DNA of 64,000 bases from the NCBI RefSeq assembly GCF_040548875.1, contig NZ_JBEPSJ010000002.1:186001-250000 (forward strand), written 5' to 3'. The DNA comes from Conyzicola nivalis_A. Its GTDB lineage: Bacteria > Actinomycetota > Actinomycetes > Actinomycetales > Microbacteriaceae. The translations under genes were made by a program, and so were the position numbers. Below, piece by piece: positions 9,000 to 18,508 of the stretch; position 1 is the first letter of the stretch, and each line of letters starts with the position of its first letter. Below the pieces are notes generated by a model. That model did not search any database. It was given only the letters and a program-made list of their open reading frames with translations, and was not told the origin of the DNA.

Positions 9000-9149
9000 G
9001 TCACACGGGTTAACAATCCGCGACGCGACCGCCGCGAGACTCCGCGGCTGCGGCCCGCACACCGCGTTCTCCACCCGGAGGGCCCACCGAACCCGGGTAT
9101 TCTCGTGGGGTCGGCGCCACCCGGAGCCCGGCGCACATCGGAGGAACGA

Positions 9150-10202
9150 GTGATCGATCGCGGCATCGCGTTACCGGCGCTCGACGACTCCGTGGTGCTG
9201 GCCGACGGCGCCGTCTTCATCCTCGACCGCCGTGTCTTCCCGTCGAGCATCGCGTGGGTACGCGCCGACACCGCGCAGGAGGTCGCCGCGGCGATCACCG
9301 CCATGGTCACCCAGAGCTCCGGCCCGACCTTCGCGGCCTGTGCCGGCCTCGAGCTCGCCGCGCTCCAGGCGCAGCGCCTCCCGCTCGACGACGCCCGCGC
9401 CAGCCTCGCCGCGGCCGCCGAAGCCCTCGCCAATGCTCGCCCCACCAACAACCACCCGCGTGAGGCCGCCGAGAGCGTCATCGCCGCGACCGCCGGTGCG
9501 ACCTCCACGTCCGAGCTCCTCGAGGCCGCGGTCGACGCCGCTCGCGCCTTCGCCCTGCGCTACCGAGCACGCAGTCGCGCCCTCGGCGAGCACACGGTCG
9601 CCCTGCTCGACGACGGCGCCCGGCTGCTCACCCACTGCTGGATGGACACCTATCTGATCGAGCTGGTGCGGGCGGCGGATGCCGCGGGCAAGACCTTCGA
9701 GTGGGTGGCGACCGAGACCCGCCCCTACCTGCAGGGCGCGCGACTGACCGCGCACACCCTGCGCGAGATGGACCAGCGCGTCACCCTCATCACAGACGGC
9801 ATGGCCGCCGCGGCCCTCGCCCCCGGGTCGCGCCTCGGCGCGATCACCGCCCTCGTCACCGCCGCCGACCGGGTCAGCCTCGACGGCAGCGTCGCCAACA
9901 AGGTCGGCACGCTCGGCCTCGCCGTAGCGGCGAACGCCTTCGACGTGCCGTACTACGCGCTCGTGCAGTCGCCGGACGCATCCGTGCCCACCGGTGCCGA
10001 CATCGTCATCGAAGACCGCGACCCCGCAGAGGTGCTGTCCATGCTGGGCGCCCGCACGGCATCCGCCCTCGTCACCGACGCCTGGTACCCGGCGTTCGAC
10101 GTGACCCCTCCCCGCTTCGTCACGGCTGTGGTCACCGACCGCGGCGCCTTCGCCCCCGGCTCCCTCGCGGAGTACTCCACAACCAGAATCGATGCCCGGT
10201 GA
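9150..10202 (+). CDS. mtnA: S-methyl-5-thioribose-1-phosphate isomerase
   Basis: 350 aa from GTG 9150, preceded by GGAGG at 9140-9144. Belongs to the eIF2B-alpha/MtnA family. Cys163 (LLTHCWMDT) and Asp240 (TAADRVSLDG, followed by VANKVGTLGLAV) occupy the catalytic Cys/Asp positions of MtnA. It converts methylthioribose-1-phosphate to methylthioribulose-1-phosphate. First gene of the mtnA-mtnK-mtnC-mtnB operon, overlapping mtnK by 4 nt (GTGA). The motif after Cys differs from the usual CNxGxLA, so the protein is somewhat divergent, but context makes the assignment firm. Confidence 0.88.
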   Translation: MIDRGIALPALDDSVVLADGAVFILDRRVFPSSIAWVRADTAQEVAAAITAMVTQSSGPTFAACAGLELAALQAQRLPLDDARASLAAAAEALANARPTNNHPREAAESVIAATAGATSTSELLEAAVDAARAFALRYRARSRALGEHTVALLDDGARLLTHCWMDTYLIELVRAADAAGKTFEWVATETRPYLQGARLTAHTLREMDQRVTLITDGMAAAALAPGSRLGAITALVTAADRVSLDGSVANKVGTLGLAVAANAFDVPYYALVQSPDASVPTGADIVIEDRDPAEVLSMLGARTASALVTDAWYPAFDVTPPRFVTAVVTDRGAFAPGSLAEYSTTRIDAR

Positions 10203-11434
10203 CCGAGACCACGAACGCTGAAACCACCGAATACGAGCTGCTCGTCGACCGCGACGACGTCGTGCGCTACTTGGACGGGGCGGGTCTGCTGCCTCGACTG
10301 GCTTCCTCCCCCGGCGAGGTCGACGTCGTCGAGGTGACCGCCGGCAACATGAACCGCGTGTTCATCGCCCGCGGCCCGCTCGGCAGCGTCGCCGTGAAGC
10401 AGGCGCCGCCGTGGGTGCAGGCCGTCGGTCCCGACTGGCCGATCGATCCGGTGCGCATCGCCTCGGAGGCGCGCGCCTACGAGATGCTCTCGGCGCTGGT
10501 GCCGGCGAGTGTTCCTACCGTGGAGCCCGTCGACCTCGACCGCTACGTGCTCGTGATGGAAGACCTCTCCGACCTCGACGTGCTGCGCGACGTGCTCGTG
10601 CGCCAGGTGGCCGACGTCGTCGCGGGCCGCGAACCCGCCTCGATCGACTTCGACTCCCTCGGCCGCGTCGTCGGCCGGTTCAGCGCGGAGCTGTCGCTCG
10701 CCACGAGCGTCATCGCCCTCGACCCGGCGGCTCACGCCGAGCTCGTCGTCACCGCCGCGAACCCCGAGCTGTGCGCCCTCACCGAGACGGCGGTGCTCGA
10801 CGAGCCGTACCGCCTCAACGACCACAACCACTGGATTCCCGAGATGGATGCCGCGGTGCGTGCCCTCTACGTCGACACCGAGCTGCTCGCCGCGGTCGCG
10901 ACCGTGCGCGAGGTGTTCGCGACCCGCGCCGAGGCGCTCATCCACGGCGACCTGCACTCCGGCTCGGTCATGATCGGCGAGCGCGACGGCGTGCAGGCGA
11001 TCAAGATCTTCGACCCCGAGTTCAGCTTCGTGGGCCCCGTCGGAATGGACCTCGGACTGTTCTGGGCCAACCTCTCCATCGCCGCGATCGCCGCAGAGCG
11101 AGTCGGCGCAACTGAGCTCGCCGCCGCCCGCGCGTCGGCGATCGACGCGAGCTGGGACGAGTTCATCGCCGCTGTCTCGGAACGCTGGCCGGAGCGCGCC
11201 GGCACTCCTGACGGGCTCGACCTCGAGGCCTGGCTCGCCCGCATCCGCAGCGATGCCTGGCTGTTCGCCGGAGTCGAGTCGATCCGCCGCACCGCCGGCT
11301 TCTCACACGCCGCCGACTTCACCACCCTGCCGGCCGAGCAGATCCCCGCCGCCTACCGCGAGCTGCTCGCCCGCGCCCGCACCTGGGTCGTCACCGGTGC
11401 CGACGTGACCACCACCATCGAAGGAACCCCGTGA
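10199..11434 (+). CDS. mtnK: S-methyl-5-thioribose kinase
   Basis: 411 aa from GTG 10199. APH/kinase-like fold: catalytic loop HGDLHSGSVM (H249-G-D-L-H253), then IFDPEFSFVGPVGMDLGLF as the metal-binding segment, both characteristic of MtnK. VTAGNMNRVFIARGP near the N-terminus corresponds to the nucleotide-binding region. It phosphorylates methylthioribose at C1, the entry step of the salvage when free MTR is taken up. Overlaps mtnA and mtnC by 4 nt each. Its presence with a sugar-type importer next door suggests MTR uptake from outside. Confidence 0.93.
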   Translation: MTETTNAETTEYELLVDRDDVVRYLDGAGLLPRLASSPGEVDVVEVTAGNMNRVFIARGPLGSVAVKQAPPWVQAVGPDWPIDPVRIASEARAYEMLSALVPASVPTVEPVDLDRYVLVMEDLSDLDVLRDVLVRQVADVVAGREPASIDFDSLGRVVGRFSAELSLATSVIALDPAAHAELVVTAANPELCALTETAVLDEPYRLNDHNHWIPEMDAAVRALYVDTELLAAVATVREVFATRAEALIHGDLHSGSVMIGERDGVQAIKIFDPEFSFVGPVGMDLGLFWANLSIAAIAAERVGATELAAARASAIDASWDEFIAAVSERWPERAGTPDGLDLEAWLARIRSDAWLFAGVESIRRTAGFSHAADFTTLPAEQIPAAYRELLARARTWVVTGADVTTTIEGTP

Positions 11435-12147
11435 CCCTGCGCATCACCGCGACCACGCTCGTGCTCGACCTCGAGGGCACCACGAGCGCCGCCGGCTTCA
11501 TCCTCGGCGACCTGTACGACTACGCGCGGCCCCGTCTCGGCGCCTGGCTCGACGACCACGCCGCAGACCCAGCGATCGCCGCCGCCCGCGAGCAGGTCGT
11601 CGCCGACGCGGGCCTGTCCGAAGACGCCGCGACCGAGCAGATCGTCGCCGTGCTCGTGCGGTGGATGGCCGACGACGTGAAGGCCACACCGCTCAAGACG
11701 ATCCAGGGGCAGATCTGGGCCGAGGGCTTCGCGCGCGGCGAGATCAGCTCCCATTTCTTCGACGACGTGATCCCACGCCTGCGCGCCTGGCACGCCGCCG
11801 GTGTGCGGCTGGCCGTATTCTCCTCCGGCTCGGTCGCGAGCCAGGTGCCGTGGTTCCGCCACTCCCCCGACGGCGACCTGACGCCGCTCATCGTCGACTA
11901 CTTCGACACCGTCAGCGCGGGTTCCAAAAAGGACCCCGCGTCGTACACCGCCATCCGCACCGCTCTCGGCGACGACGCCGGCTCCCTCGTGTTCTTCACC
12001 GACCACCCCGACGAGGTCTCCGCGGCCGTCGACGCCGGCTGGCAGGTCGTCGCGTTCTCCCGCCCCGGCGAACCGTGGTTCGAGGCCGACTTCGGCGACG
12101 TGCCCGTCGTGGCGTCGTTCGACGACGTCGAGGTGGTCGCGGCATGA
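11431..12147 (+). CDS. mtnC: Acireductone synthase (enolase-phosphatase E1)
   Basis: 238 aa from GTG 11431. HAD-superfamily motifs: LVLDLEGTTS (Asp13, Glu15), VFSSGSVASQ and SKKDPASYTAI, followed by FFTDHPDEVSAAVDAGW. This is the bifunctional enolase-phosphatase that turns diketo-methylthiopentyl-1-phosphate into acireductone. Overlaps mtnK and mtnB by 4 nt. No sign of truncation; length is typical. Confidence 0.93.
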   Translation: MTLRITATTLVLDLEGTTSAAGFILGDLYDYARPRLGAWLDDHAADPAIAAAREQVVADAGLSEDAATEQIVAVLVRWMADDVKATPLKTIQGQIWAEGFARGEISSHFFDDVIPRLRAWHAAGVRLAVFSSGSVASQVPWFRHSPDGDLTPLIVDYFDTVSAGSKKDPASYTAIRTALGDDAGSLVFFTDHPDEVSAAVDAGWQVVAFSRPGEPWFEADFGDVPVVASFDDVEVVAA

Positions 12148-12812
12148 ACCAGTTCTCCCCCCAGGGCATCACCGACGAGACCCTCGTCGCCGCCGGCACC
12201 GCCCTCGCCGCGGAGGCCGCCCGGTTCGCCGGCCTCGGCTGGATGCGCGGAACCTCGGGCAACCTGTCGGTGACGCTCGAACGCGACCCGCTGCTGCTCG
12301 CCGTCACCGGGTCGGGCCTCGACAAGGGCGAGCTGACCGCCGCCGACTTCGTGGTCGTCGACCGCGACGGAGAACGGGTCGAGGGCCGCGGCGGCTCCGG
12401 CCACCGCCCGTCGGCCGAGGCCGGGCTGCACGCCCGAATCGCCCGGATCACCGGCGCGGGCGCCGTCGTGCACGTGCACGCGCTGCCCGCCGTGGTCGCC
12501 GCGCACCACTGGCCCGACGGCGTCGTGCTTCGCGACCTCGAGATGCTCAAGGGGCTCGGGCATCTGGCCCACGACGAGACCGTGGTCATCCCCGTCGTGC
12601 AGAACAGCCAGGATATGACGGAGCTCGGCGACGCGTTCGAGAGCCGTTACCTTCCGGCGACCGCCGACGTCGCCGAGGTGCCCGTCGTGCTCGTCGCGAA
12701 ACACGGCATGTACGCGTGGGGCGCCGACCTGAAGCAGGCCCGCTGGCACGCGGAGCTCATCGAGTGGATGCTGCGCTTCGCCATCGAGACCCGCGAGCTC
12801 GAGACCCGCTAG
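12144..12812 (+). CDS. mtnB: Methylthioribulose-1-phosphate dehydratase
   Basis: 222 aa from ATG 12144. Class II aldolase/adducin fold: GWMRGTSGNLSV near the N-terminus, Glu-His in PSAEAGLHARI and the zinc ligands HxH in VVHVHALP, with a third His in KHGMYAWG. It dehydrates methylthioribulose-1-phosphate before MtnC. The stop overlaps the stop region of the convergent permease by 4 nt, so the two transcription units meet end to end with no spacer. Confidence 0.93.
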   Translation: MNQFSPQGITDETLVAAGTALAAEAARFAGLGWMRGTSGNLSVTLERDPLLLAVTGSGLDKGELTAADFVVVDRDGERVEGRGGSGHRPSAEAGLHARIARITGAGAVVHVHALPAVVAAHHWPDGVVLRDLEMLKGLGHLAHDETVVIPVVQNSQDMTELGDAFESRYLPATADVAEVPVVLVAKHGMYAWGADLKQARWHAELIEWMLRFAIETRELETR

Positions 12813-13897
12813 TTGGTCATGCTCCCGGCCACCACGACGGTGCGCTTGCGGGAGAACGTGAAGCTGAACAGCAGGGCCACGAGAAGCACGAGGCCCTTGC
12901 CGAAGTCCTGCGCGTAATAGGGCAGACCCACCATCGTGAAGCCTGTCACCATCACCGCGATGAGCACGGCCCCGAGGGCGGTCCCCCACGCGTTGGGGCG
13001 GCCGATGCCGAGCACCGAGACGCCGACGAGCGACACGGCGACGGCGTCGAGCAGCAGCGAGTTGCCGGCGCTCACGTCGCCCTGGCCGATGCGGGCGGCG
13101 AGGAGCAGGCCGGCGACCGAGGCGAGCAGCCCGCAGCCGACGTAGGCGGCGGTGCGGTACAGCTGCACGCGGATGCCGGCCAGCCGGGCCGCCTCCGAGT
13201 TCGCACCCACGGCGTACAGGGCGCGTCCCCACCGGGTGCGTTCGAGCAAGAACCAGAGCAGCGCCGTGAGCAGCACGAAGATCACGACCGGTACGGGCAC
13301 CGGGCCGATGCTGCCGCGGTCGAGCCAGAGGAAGTCGTCGGTGAACTTGCCCGGCGCCGTCGAGCCGTCGGCGAGGGTCATCCGTGACGAGATCGACTTG
13401 CCGTCGACGATGAGCAGTTTCAGCCCGACGATCACGAACATGGTGGTGAGTGTGGCGAGCAGGTCGGGGATGCGCGCGACGACGATGAGCAGCGCGTTGA
13501 GCGCCCCGATGAGGGCGCCGCAGAGCAGCACCACCCCGACGGCGACGCCGCCGACCTGGTTGCCGACGACCATGGTCCAGGCGGCGATAGAGACGGCGAA
13601 GCCGGCGGATGCCCCGACCGACAGGTCGATGCCGCCGACAGTCATCGCGATCATCACGCCGAGTCCGGCGATCGCGGTGGGGGCGATGAACTTGAGCATG
13701 CCGAAGGCGTTGTCGACCGTGCGGAAGTTCGGCTCGGTGATGGCGAAGAACGCGATCAGCAGCACGGTGACCGCGACGAAGCCCCAGCGCACGACACCGG
13801 CGGAGACCCGTTCGCCGACGCTCGCACGAACGCGGTCGATGGCGGCCTCCACGCGGGGCGGCGCAGAGAAGCCCTGGCCGGTGGGGAGCTGGCTCAT
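12809..13897 (-). CDS. Ribose-type ABC transporter permease (candidate methylthioribose importer)
   Basis: 362 aa from ATG 13897. BPD_transp_2 (RbsC-like) permease with about 8-10 membrane segments and the conserved VGGIDLSVGASAGFAVS and LYAVGANSEAARLAGI stretches. The start overlaps the ATPase stop (ATGA). The gene order binding protein, ATPase, permease is an RbsB-A-C layout. It lies between mtnB and mtnD, so methylthioribose is the most likely cargo; that is inference from context, not from a specificity motif. Confidence 0.9.
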   Translation of the reverse strand: MSQLPTGQGFSAPPRVEAAIDRVRASVGERVSAGVVRWGFVAVTVLLIAFFAITEPNFRTVDNAFGMLKFIAPTAIAGLGVMIAMTVGGIDLSVGASAGFAVSIAAWTMVVGNQVGGVAVGVVLLCGALIGALNALLIVVARIPDLLATLTTMFVIVGLKLLIVDGKSISSRMTLADGSTAPGKFTDDFLWLDRGSIGPVPVPVVIFVLLTALLWFLLERTRWGRALYAVGANSEAARLAGIRVQLYRTAAYVGCGLLASVAGLLLAARIGQGDVSAGNSLLLDAVAVSLVGVSVLGIGRPNAWGTALGAVLIAVMVTGFTMVGLPYYAQDFGKGLVLLVALLFSFTFSRKRTVVVAGSMTN

Positions 13898-15513
13898 GTC
13901 GTGATTCCTTCTGCTGGTGCCGGTGAGGTCTGTACTGATGCGGGCTGGGTCTCGCCCAGGAACGCCTCGACGATGCGCGCCCGGTCGAGTTCGTCGGCAT
14001 AGCCGTCGAGGGCGACGACGCCGGCGACGAGAACGACGATGCGGTCGGAGACCTCGAGGATCTCGTCGACGTCGCTCGACAGCACGACCGCGGCGCCGCC
14101 GGAGCGGGCGAGGTCGGTGAGCCGGTCGCCGATGCCGCGACGGGCGGCGATGTCGACGCCGCGGAACGGCTCGTCGAGCACCGCGAGGCGCGGCGACGCC
14201 GACAGCCAGCGACCGACGACGACCTTCTGCTGGTTGCCGCCGGACAGGTCGTCGATCGGGGTGTCGACCGACTCGGTCACGACGTCGAGGTCTGCGACGA
14301 CGGCGGCGGCGCGGGCCGTCTCGCGTCCGGTACGCAGGGTGCCCCACCGCGACGCCTCGGCGAGGAAGGGCACGGTGATGGTGTGGGCGACCGACCAGCC
14401 GGGAAGGATCGCCTGCCGCTGGCGGTCCTCCGGAACGAGCACGACCCCGGAGCGGATGGCGTCGCCGGGGCGACGCGGGGCGTAGGGCTCGCCGCCCAGC
14501 GTGAGGGTGCCCGCCGCGGGCCGCGCGAGACCGCCGAGGATCTCGGCGAGCTCGGTCTTACCTGCGCCGATGAGGCCGAGGATGCCGAGCACCTCGCCGC
14601 CGCGGATCGTGAGCGATACGGGAGCGGCGCCCGGCAACAGGGGAACGCTGTCGACCTCGGCGACGACGGTGGCCCCGCGGTCGGCGCTCACCCGCTGCTG
14701 CGACAACTCGGTCGCGCGGCCGAGCATGTCGTGCAGGATGCCGTTCCAGGCGAAGGGGCGGTCGCTGTGGCTCTGCACCGTGCCGTCGCGCAGCACGACG
14801 ACGCTGTCGGCGAGCGCCTCGATCTCGCCGAACCGGTGCGAGACGTAGACGATGGCGAGCCCGTCGGCGCGCAGCGCCCGCAGCACCTCGAACAGGCGGT
14901 CGGCCTCGGCCGAGGTGAGCGCCGACGTGGGCTCGTCGAGGATGAGCAGGCGGGGCGTGCTGCGCAGTGCGCGAGCCAGTGTCACCAGCTGGGCATCCGA
15001 GATCCTCAGGTCTCTGGCGTCCTGGCCGAGCACACGGTCCGACCAGTGCAGTCCGAGCACGGCGAGGGCGGTCCGGGCGTTCGCGAGGTCGCGGCGCCGG
15101 TTGCGCAGCGCACCGCGGAGCCCGCCGGCGAGGTCGTCGAGCAGCACGTTCTCGGCGACGGTGAGCCCCGGAACGATGCCGTCGGCCACTTTCTGGTGCA
15201 CGGCGGAGATGCCGAGGTGGCGGGCGACGGTGGGGCTCGAGAGCGCGGCCTCCTCTCCCGCGACGGAGATCAACCCGGTGTAGCGGGGGTTGGCGCCCGA
15301 GAGCGCCTTGATCAGTGTGGACTTGCCCGCGCCGTTCGCCCCGAGCAGCGCGGTGATGCTTCCCGGCGCGAAGTCGAGGTTCACGTCGCGCAGCACGACG
15401 TTCGTACCGTAGGAGAACGAGACCCCGCGGAGCGACACCACGCCGAGGGAGACGTCCGCGGGGCGGGCGTCTCCCTCGGCGGGATTCGGCGGTGCGAGTG
15501 GAACCGAGGTCAC
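13894..15513 (-). CDS. Ribose-type ABC transporter double ATPase (candidate methylthioribose importer)
   Basis: 539 aa from GTG 15513, which overlaps the binding-protein stop by 4 nt. Two nucleotide-binding domains: the first has Walker A GANGAGKST and Walker B LLILDEPTSA, with a degenerate signature (LRISDAQLVTLARAL); the second has GLIGAGKTE, the signature LSGGNQQKV and LAVLDEPFRGVD. This asymmetric tandem arrangement is normal for RbsA/MglA-type sugar importers. Works with the permease at 12809-13897 and the lipoprotein at 15510-16598. Confidence 0.92.
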   Translation of the reverse strand: MTSVPLAPPNPAEGDARPADVSLGVVSLRGVSFSYGTNVVLRDVNLDFAPGSITALLGANGAGKSTLIKALSGANPRYTGLISVAGEEAALSSPTVARHLGISAVHQKVADGIVPGLTVAENVLLDDLAGGLRGALRNRRRDLANARTALAVLGLHWSDRVLGQDARDLRISDAQLVTLARALRSTPRLLILDEPTSALTSAEADRLFEVLRALRADGLAIVYVSHRFGEIEALADSVVVLRDGTVQSHSDRPFAWNGILHDMLGRATELSQQRVSADRGATVVAEVDSVPLLPGAAPVSLTIRGGEVLGILGLIGAGKTELAEILGGLARPAAGTLTLGGEPYAPRRPGDAIRSGVVLVPEDRQRQAILPGWSVAHTITVPFLAEASRWGTLRTGRETARAAAVVADLDVVTESVDTPIDDLSGGNQQKVVVGRWLSASPRLAVLDEPFRGVDIAARRGIGDRLTDLARSGGAAVVLSSDVDEILEVSDRIVVLVAGVVALDGYADELDRARIVEAFLGETQPASVQTSPAPAEGITT

Positions 15514-16598
15514 GAGGTGGCGGGCAGCCAGTCTGCGACGACGGTCGTGTCGAGGGTCAGGCTCGGCTCTGCCTCGCGCAGGGAGTCGACGTTGTCGACC
15601 TCGTTCTCGGCGAGGAAGTCTTGCGTGATGACGATGGCGGGGAACTGCACGTCGTCCTGGTCGAGCTGGCCGGCGAGGTGCAGTGCGAGCGAGCGCACGA
15701 CGGCCGCGCCGACGGCCGCGGGATCGGTGGCGGATGTCGCGACCCAGGGGCTGTCGGCCTGGTTGATGACCTCGAGGTCGGCGTTGGAGATGTCGATGCC
15801 GTACACCTTGACCTTCGACTGCAGGTTGTTCTGGATGACGGCCTGCACGGCGCCCTTGGTGATCTCGTCGTAGGGGGCGAAGATGGCCTCGACGTCGGGG
15901 TTCTGCTTCAGGGCGGCGTCGACGAGGGGGATGTTGTCGCTCGCGGTGGACTCGCTCACCTTGCCGGTGGAGAAGACGACGTCGAGGTCGTGGTCGGCGA
16001 CGAAGGAGTCCCAGACGACGGCGCGGCGGTCGAGCGCGGCGAAACCGGTCGCCGACACGTAGCCGACCTTGGCGCCGTCGCCGACGTCGGCGATCAGCTG
16101 GTCGAGCACGCCACTGGCCATCGACTCGTCGGACTGCGAGGTGGTGATGACGCCGGTCGCGTCGGTGAGGGCGAGGTCGTAGACGACGACGGGGATGCCC
16201 GCATCGACGGCCTTCGTGATGAGGGGCTGCAGCGTGTCGGTCTGGCCGTGGTCGACGATGATCGCGTCGGGCTCCGACGCGATGGCCTGCTCGAGGTCGC
16301 TCGCGTGCTTCGCGTTGTCGTTGCGGGCGTCGGTGATGGTGAGGTCGATGTTCGCGGCGGCGGCCTGCGACTTCGCCCCGGCCCCCCAGGCCTCGAAGTA
16401 GTCGCCGGCGCCGCTCTGGCGCACGAGCGCCACACTGACCGGGTCGCCGTCGAACGGGGCGGGCAGCGGCGCGCTCGCGGCCGTCGTGGTCTTCGTCGAC
16501 CCCTCGGCGGCGTCGCCGCTGGACTGCGCGCAGCCGGTGAGCGCGATGATGGCTGTCGCCGCGAGGGCGGCGAACGTGATGCTGCGTGAGTGGGCCAT
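15510..16598 (-). CDS. Ribose-type ABC transporter substrate-binding lipoprotein (candidate methylthioribose-binding)
   Basis: 362 aa from ATG 16598, with GGAG about 9 nt upstream; a longer start at 16637 lacks this. Signal MAHSRSITFAALAATAIIAL then lipobox LTGC, so a membrane-anchored lipoprotein. Periplasmic-binding family 4 (RbsB-like): FDGDPVSVALVRQSG, EPDAIIVDHGQTD, DAGIPVVVYDLALTD, IFAPYDEITKGAV. First gene of the importer operon, divergent from mtnD across 141 bp, consistent with co-regulation of uptake and salvage. Confidence 0.9.
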   Translation of the reverse strand: MAHSRSITFAALAATAIIALTGCAQSSGDAAEGSTKTTTAASAPLPAPFDGDPVSVALVRQSGAGDYFEAWGAGAKSQAAAANIDLTITDARNDNAKHASDLEQAIASEPDAIIVDHGQTDTLQPLITKAVDAGIPVVVYDLALTDATGVITTSQSDESMASGVLDQLIADVGDGAKVGYVSATGFAALDRRAVVWDSFVADHDLDVVFSTGKVSESTASDNIPLVDAALKQNPDVEAIFAPYDEITKGAVQAVIQNNLQSKVKVYGIDISNADLEVINQADSPWVATSATDPAAVGAAVVRSLALHLAGQLDQDDVQFPAIVITQDFLAENEVDNVDSLREAEPSLTLDTTVVADWLPATS

Positions 16599-16739
16599 GT
16601 GTCGGATCTCCGTGGGGTCGGGGTGTGGTTCGCTCATGCAACCAACTGCCGCGTGCTATCGCCCAATTCTGTGACCCCGTATTACGCCCGCTGGGGCTTC
16701 GGGGCGCGTGCCGGAGGGGTGCGGAAATAGCATGGGCAC

Positions 16740-17315
16740 ATGACTCTATTGACCGTGTGGGACGAAACCGACGAGACCACCCCCGTACTGCAGACCCGCG
16801 ACGCCGCCCTCATCGGCGACACCCTCTCGCCGCTCGGCGTGCGCTTCTCCCGCTGGGAGCTCAAGGAGCTCTCGGCGACCCCGACGCAGGACGAGGTGCT
16901 TGCGGCATACCGCACCGAGATCGACGCGGTGAACGCCGCGCAGGGCTACACCCTCGTCGATGTCGTATCGATCGCGCCATCCGACGATCCGGCCTATGCC
17001 GAGCTCGCCGCCACCGCGCGCCAGAAGTTCCTCAGCGAGCACCAGCACGACGACGACGAGGACCGCTTCTTCGCCCGCGGCTCCGGCGTCTTCTACCTGC
17101 GCGTCGAGGGCAAGGTCTACGCGGTCTTCTGCGAGGCCGGCGACGTTATCTCGGTGCCCGAGAACACCACCCACTGGTTCGACATGGGAACCCGCCCCGA
17201 GTACGTGTCGGTGCGCTTCTTCCACGACGACGACGGCTGGGTCGGAAACTTCACCGGCAGCGACATCGCCACGAAGTTCGCCACCTACGACGAGCTGGCA
17301 GCGGTACCGGCCTAG
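16740..17315 (+). CDS. mtnD: Acireductone dioxygenase
   Basis: 191 aa cupin. The metal site is H101-Q-H103-DDD-E107 and H145 (ENTTHWFDMG), the exact HxHxxxE...H pattern of ARD. It oxidises acireductone to the ketoacid precursor of methionine (Fe form) or to methylthiopropionate (Ni form). Separated from mtnAKCB by the importer operon but completes the methylthioribose-to-ketoacid route in this locus; no MtnE aminotransferase or MTA nucleosidase is visible in the window. Confidence 0.95.
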   Translation: MTLLTVWDETDETTPVLQTRDAALIGDTLSPLGVRFSRWELKELSATPTQDEVLAAYRTEIDAVNAAQGYTLVDVVSIAPSDDPAYAELAATARQKFLSEHQHDDDEDRFFARGSGVFYLRVEGKVYAVFCEAGDVISVPENTTHWFDMGTRPEYVSVRFFHDDDGWVGNFTGSDIATKFATYDELAAVPA

Positions 17316-17374
17316 CGGCTGCGCGGGTCTCGCGAGCCCCTTCCTAGCGCGGCACGGTCGCCCCGTGCGGCCGA

Positions 17375-18508
17375 TCAGCGCGGCGCGGTCAGCGAGAAGA
17401 GAGCCGGCGCGGGCCGTCCGTCGACGAGGTCGGCGAGGATGCGGCCCACCGTCGGCGTGAACTTGAAGCCGTGCCCGGAGAAACCCGCCCCGACCGCGAT
17501 CGGTCCGGCGCGGTCGATGACGAAGTTCGAGTCGGGCGTCGTCGTGTAGGTGCAGCTGATCGGCACGAGCGCGTCGGCGTCGACGCCGGGCAGCCACTCC
17601 CGGGCGTAGCGCTGCAGGGCGGCGAGTTGCACCGGTTCCGGGGTGTAGGTGCGAGCGTCGGGATCGAGCACGGGCCCGACGCCGTGCCATCCGGCCTTGA
17701 CGCCCTCCCCCGGCGTGAACATGCCGTAGACGGCGGTGTACCAGTAGTCATAACGGGCATCCCCGGCCGACGGGGCGTGGTTGAACCCCGGCCACTGCAG
17801 CTCCGGGTCGCGAACGGCGAAGTGCGCCGGCTGTTCCTGGCTGACGACCAGCCGCGGGTGTGCGGTGACGCCGGCGAGCAGCTTCTCGGTCCAGGCGCCC
17901 GCGGTGACGACGACCCGGCGGGCGACGACCGTGTGCTCGGAATCAGCGGTGGTGTACGTGACGCGCACCTCGTCGTCGCCGAGAACTCGCAGCGAGGTGA
18001 CGCGCGCGCCGTGGCGCACCTCCGCGCCGGACTCGGCCGCCGCCCCCTGAAGGGCTGTGACCGCGCGGTCGGCGTTCAACTGCCCGGCCTGGGCGTTGAA
18101 CAGCACCCGCGAGTCGAACCGGATGCCGGGCCACCGCCGCTGGGCCTCGTCGACGGGGAGGAATTCGCTCGGTATCCCGGCCGCGGCGAGGGCGGCGTGC
18201 ACGGCGTCGAAGGCCGGGTTGTCGCCGTGGTTGGCGACGCCGACAGACGAGAGCAGCCTCTGACTGCTCGACGCCTCCAGCTCGCGCCACAGCGGCAGCG
18301 CCTCGACGAGCATGCTCACGTAGGTGGGGTCGGCGTACGACTGGTTGAAGTTGCGCGTCGCGCCGTGGGAGGCGCCGTTCTTGTGCAGGGGCTGGAATCG
18401 CTCGAGCAGCAGCACGTCGCGACCGCGGGAGGCGAGCTGCCAGGCCGCGGCACTGCCCATCGCGCCGCCGCCGATCACGACGACGTCGGCCGACTCGCTC
18501 GAGGTCAC
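17375..18508 (-). CDS. FAD-dependent N-methyl amino-acid oxidase (SolA / monomeric sarcosine oxidase type)
   Basis: 377 aa from GTG 18508. Dinucleotide fold VVVIGGGAMGSAAAWQLA at the N-terminus, then LLERFQPLHKNGASHGATR. The Cys in ISCTYTTTPDSNFVID aligns with the residue that covalently binds FAD in monomeric sarcosine oxidase and N-methyltryptophan oxidase. The C-terminus has GPIAVGAGFSGHGFKF, also typical. It oxidatively demethylates a secondary amine, giving formaldehyde and hydrogen peroxide. The start overlaps the stop of an upstream rhodanese gene (GTGA), so the pair is coupled. Confidence 0.88.
   Translation of the reverse strand: MTSSESADVVVIGGGAMGSAAAWQLASRGRDVLLLERFQPLHKNGASHGATRNFNQSYADPTYVSMLVEALPLWRELEASSSQRLLSSVGVANHGDNPAFDAVHAALAAAGIPSEFLPVDEAQRRWPGIRFDSRVLFNAQAGQLNADRAVTALQGAAAESGAEVRHGARVTSLRVLGDDEVRVTYTTADSEHTVVARRVVVTAGAWTEKLLAGVTAHPRLVVSQEQPAHFAVRDPELQWPGFNHAPSAGDARYDYWYTAVYGMFTPGEGVKAGWHGVGPVLDPDARTYTPEPVQLAALQRYAREWLPGVDADALVPISCTYTTTPDSNFVIDRAGPIAVGAGFSGHGFKFTPTVGRILADLVDGRPAPALFSLTAPR

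Noticed and set aside
8955..9149. SAM-sensing riboswitch upstream of mtnA
   Set aside because: I looked for a SAM-I or SAM-IV-like structure because of methionine salvage, but found only a GC hairpin near 8960-8999 and no recognisable conserved core.
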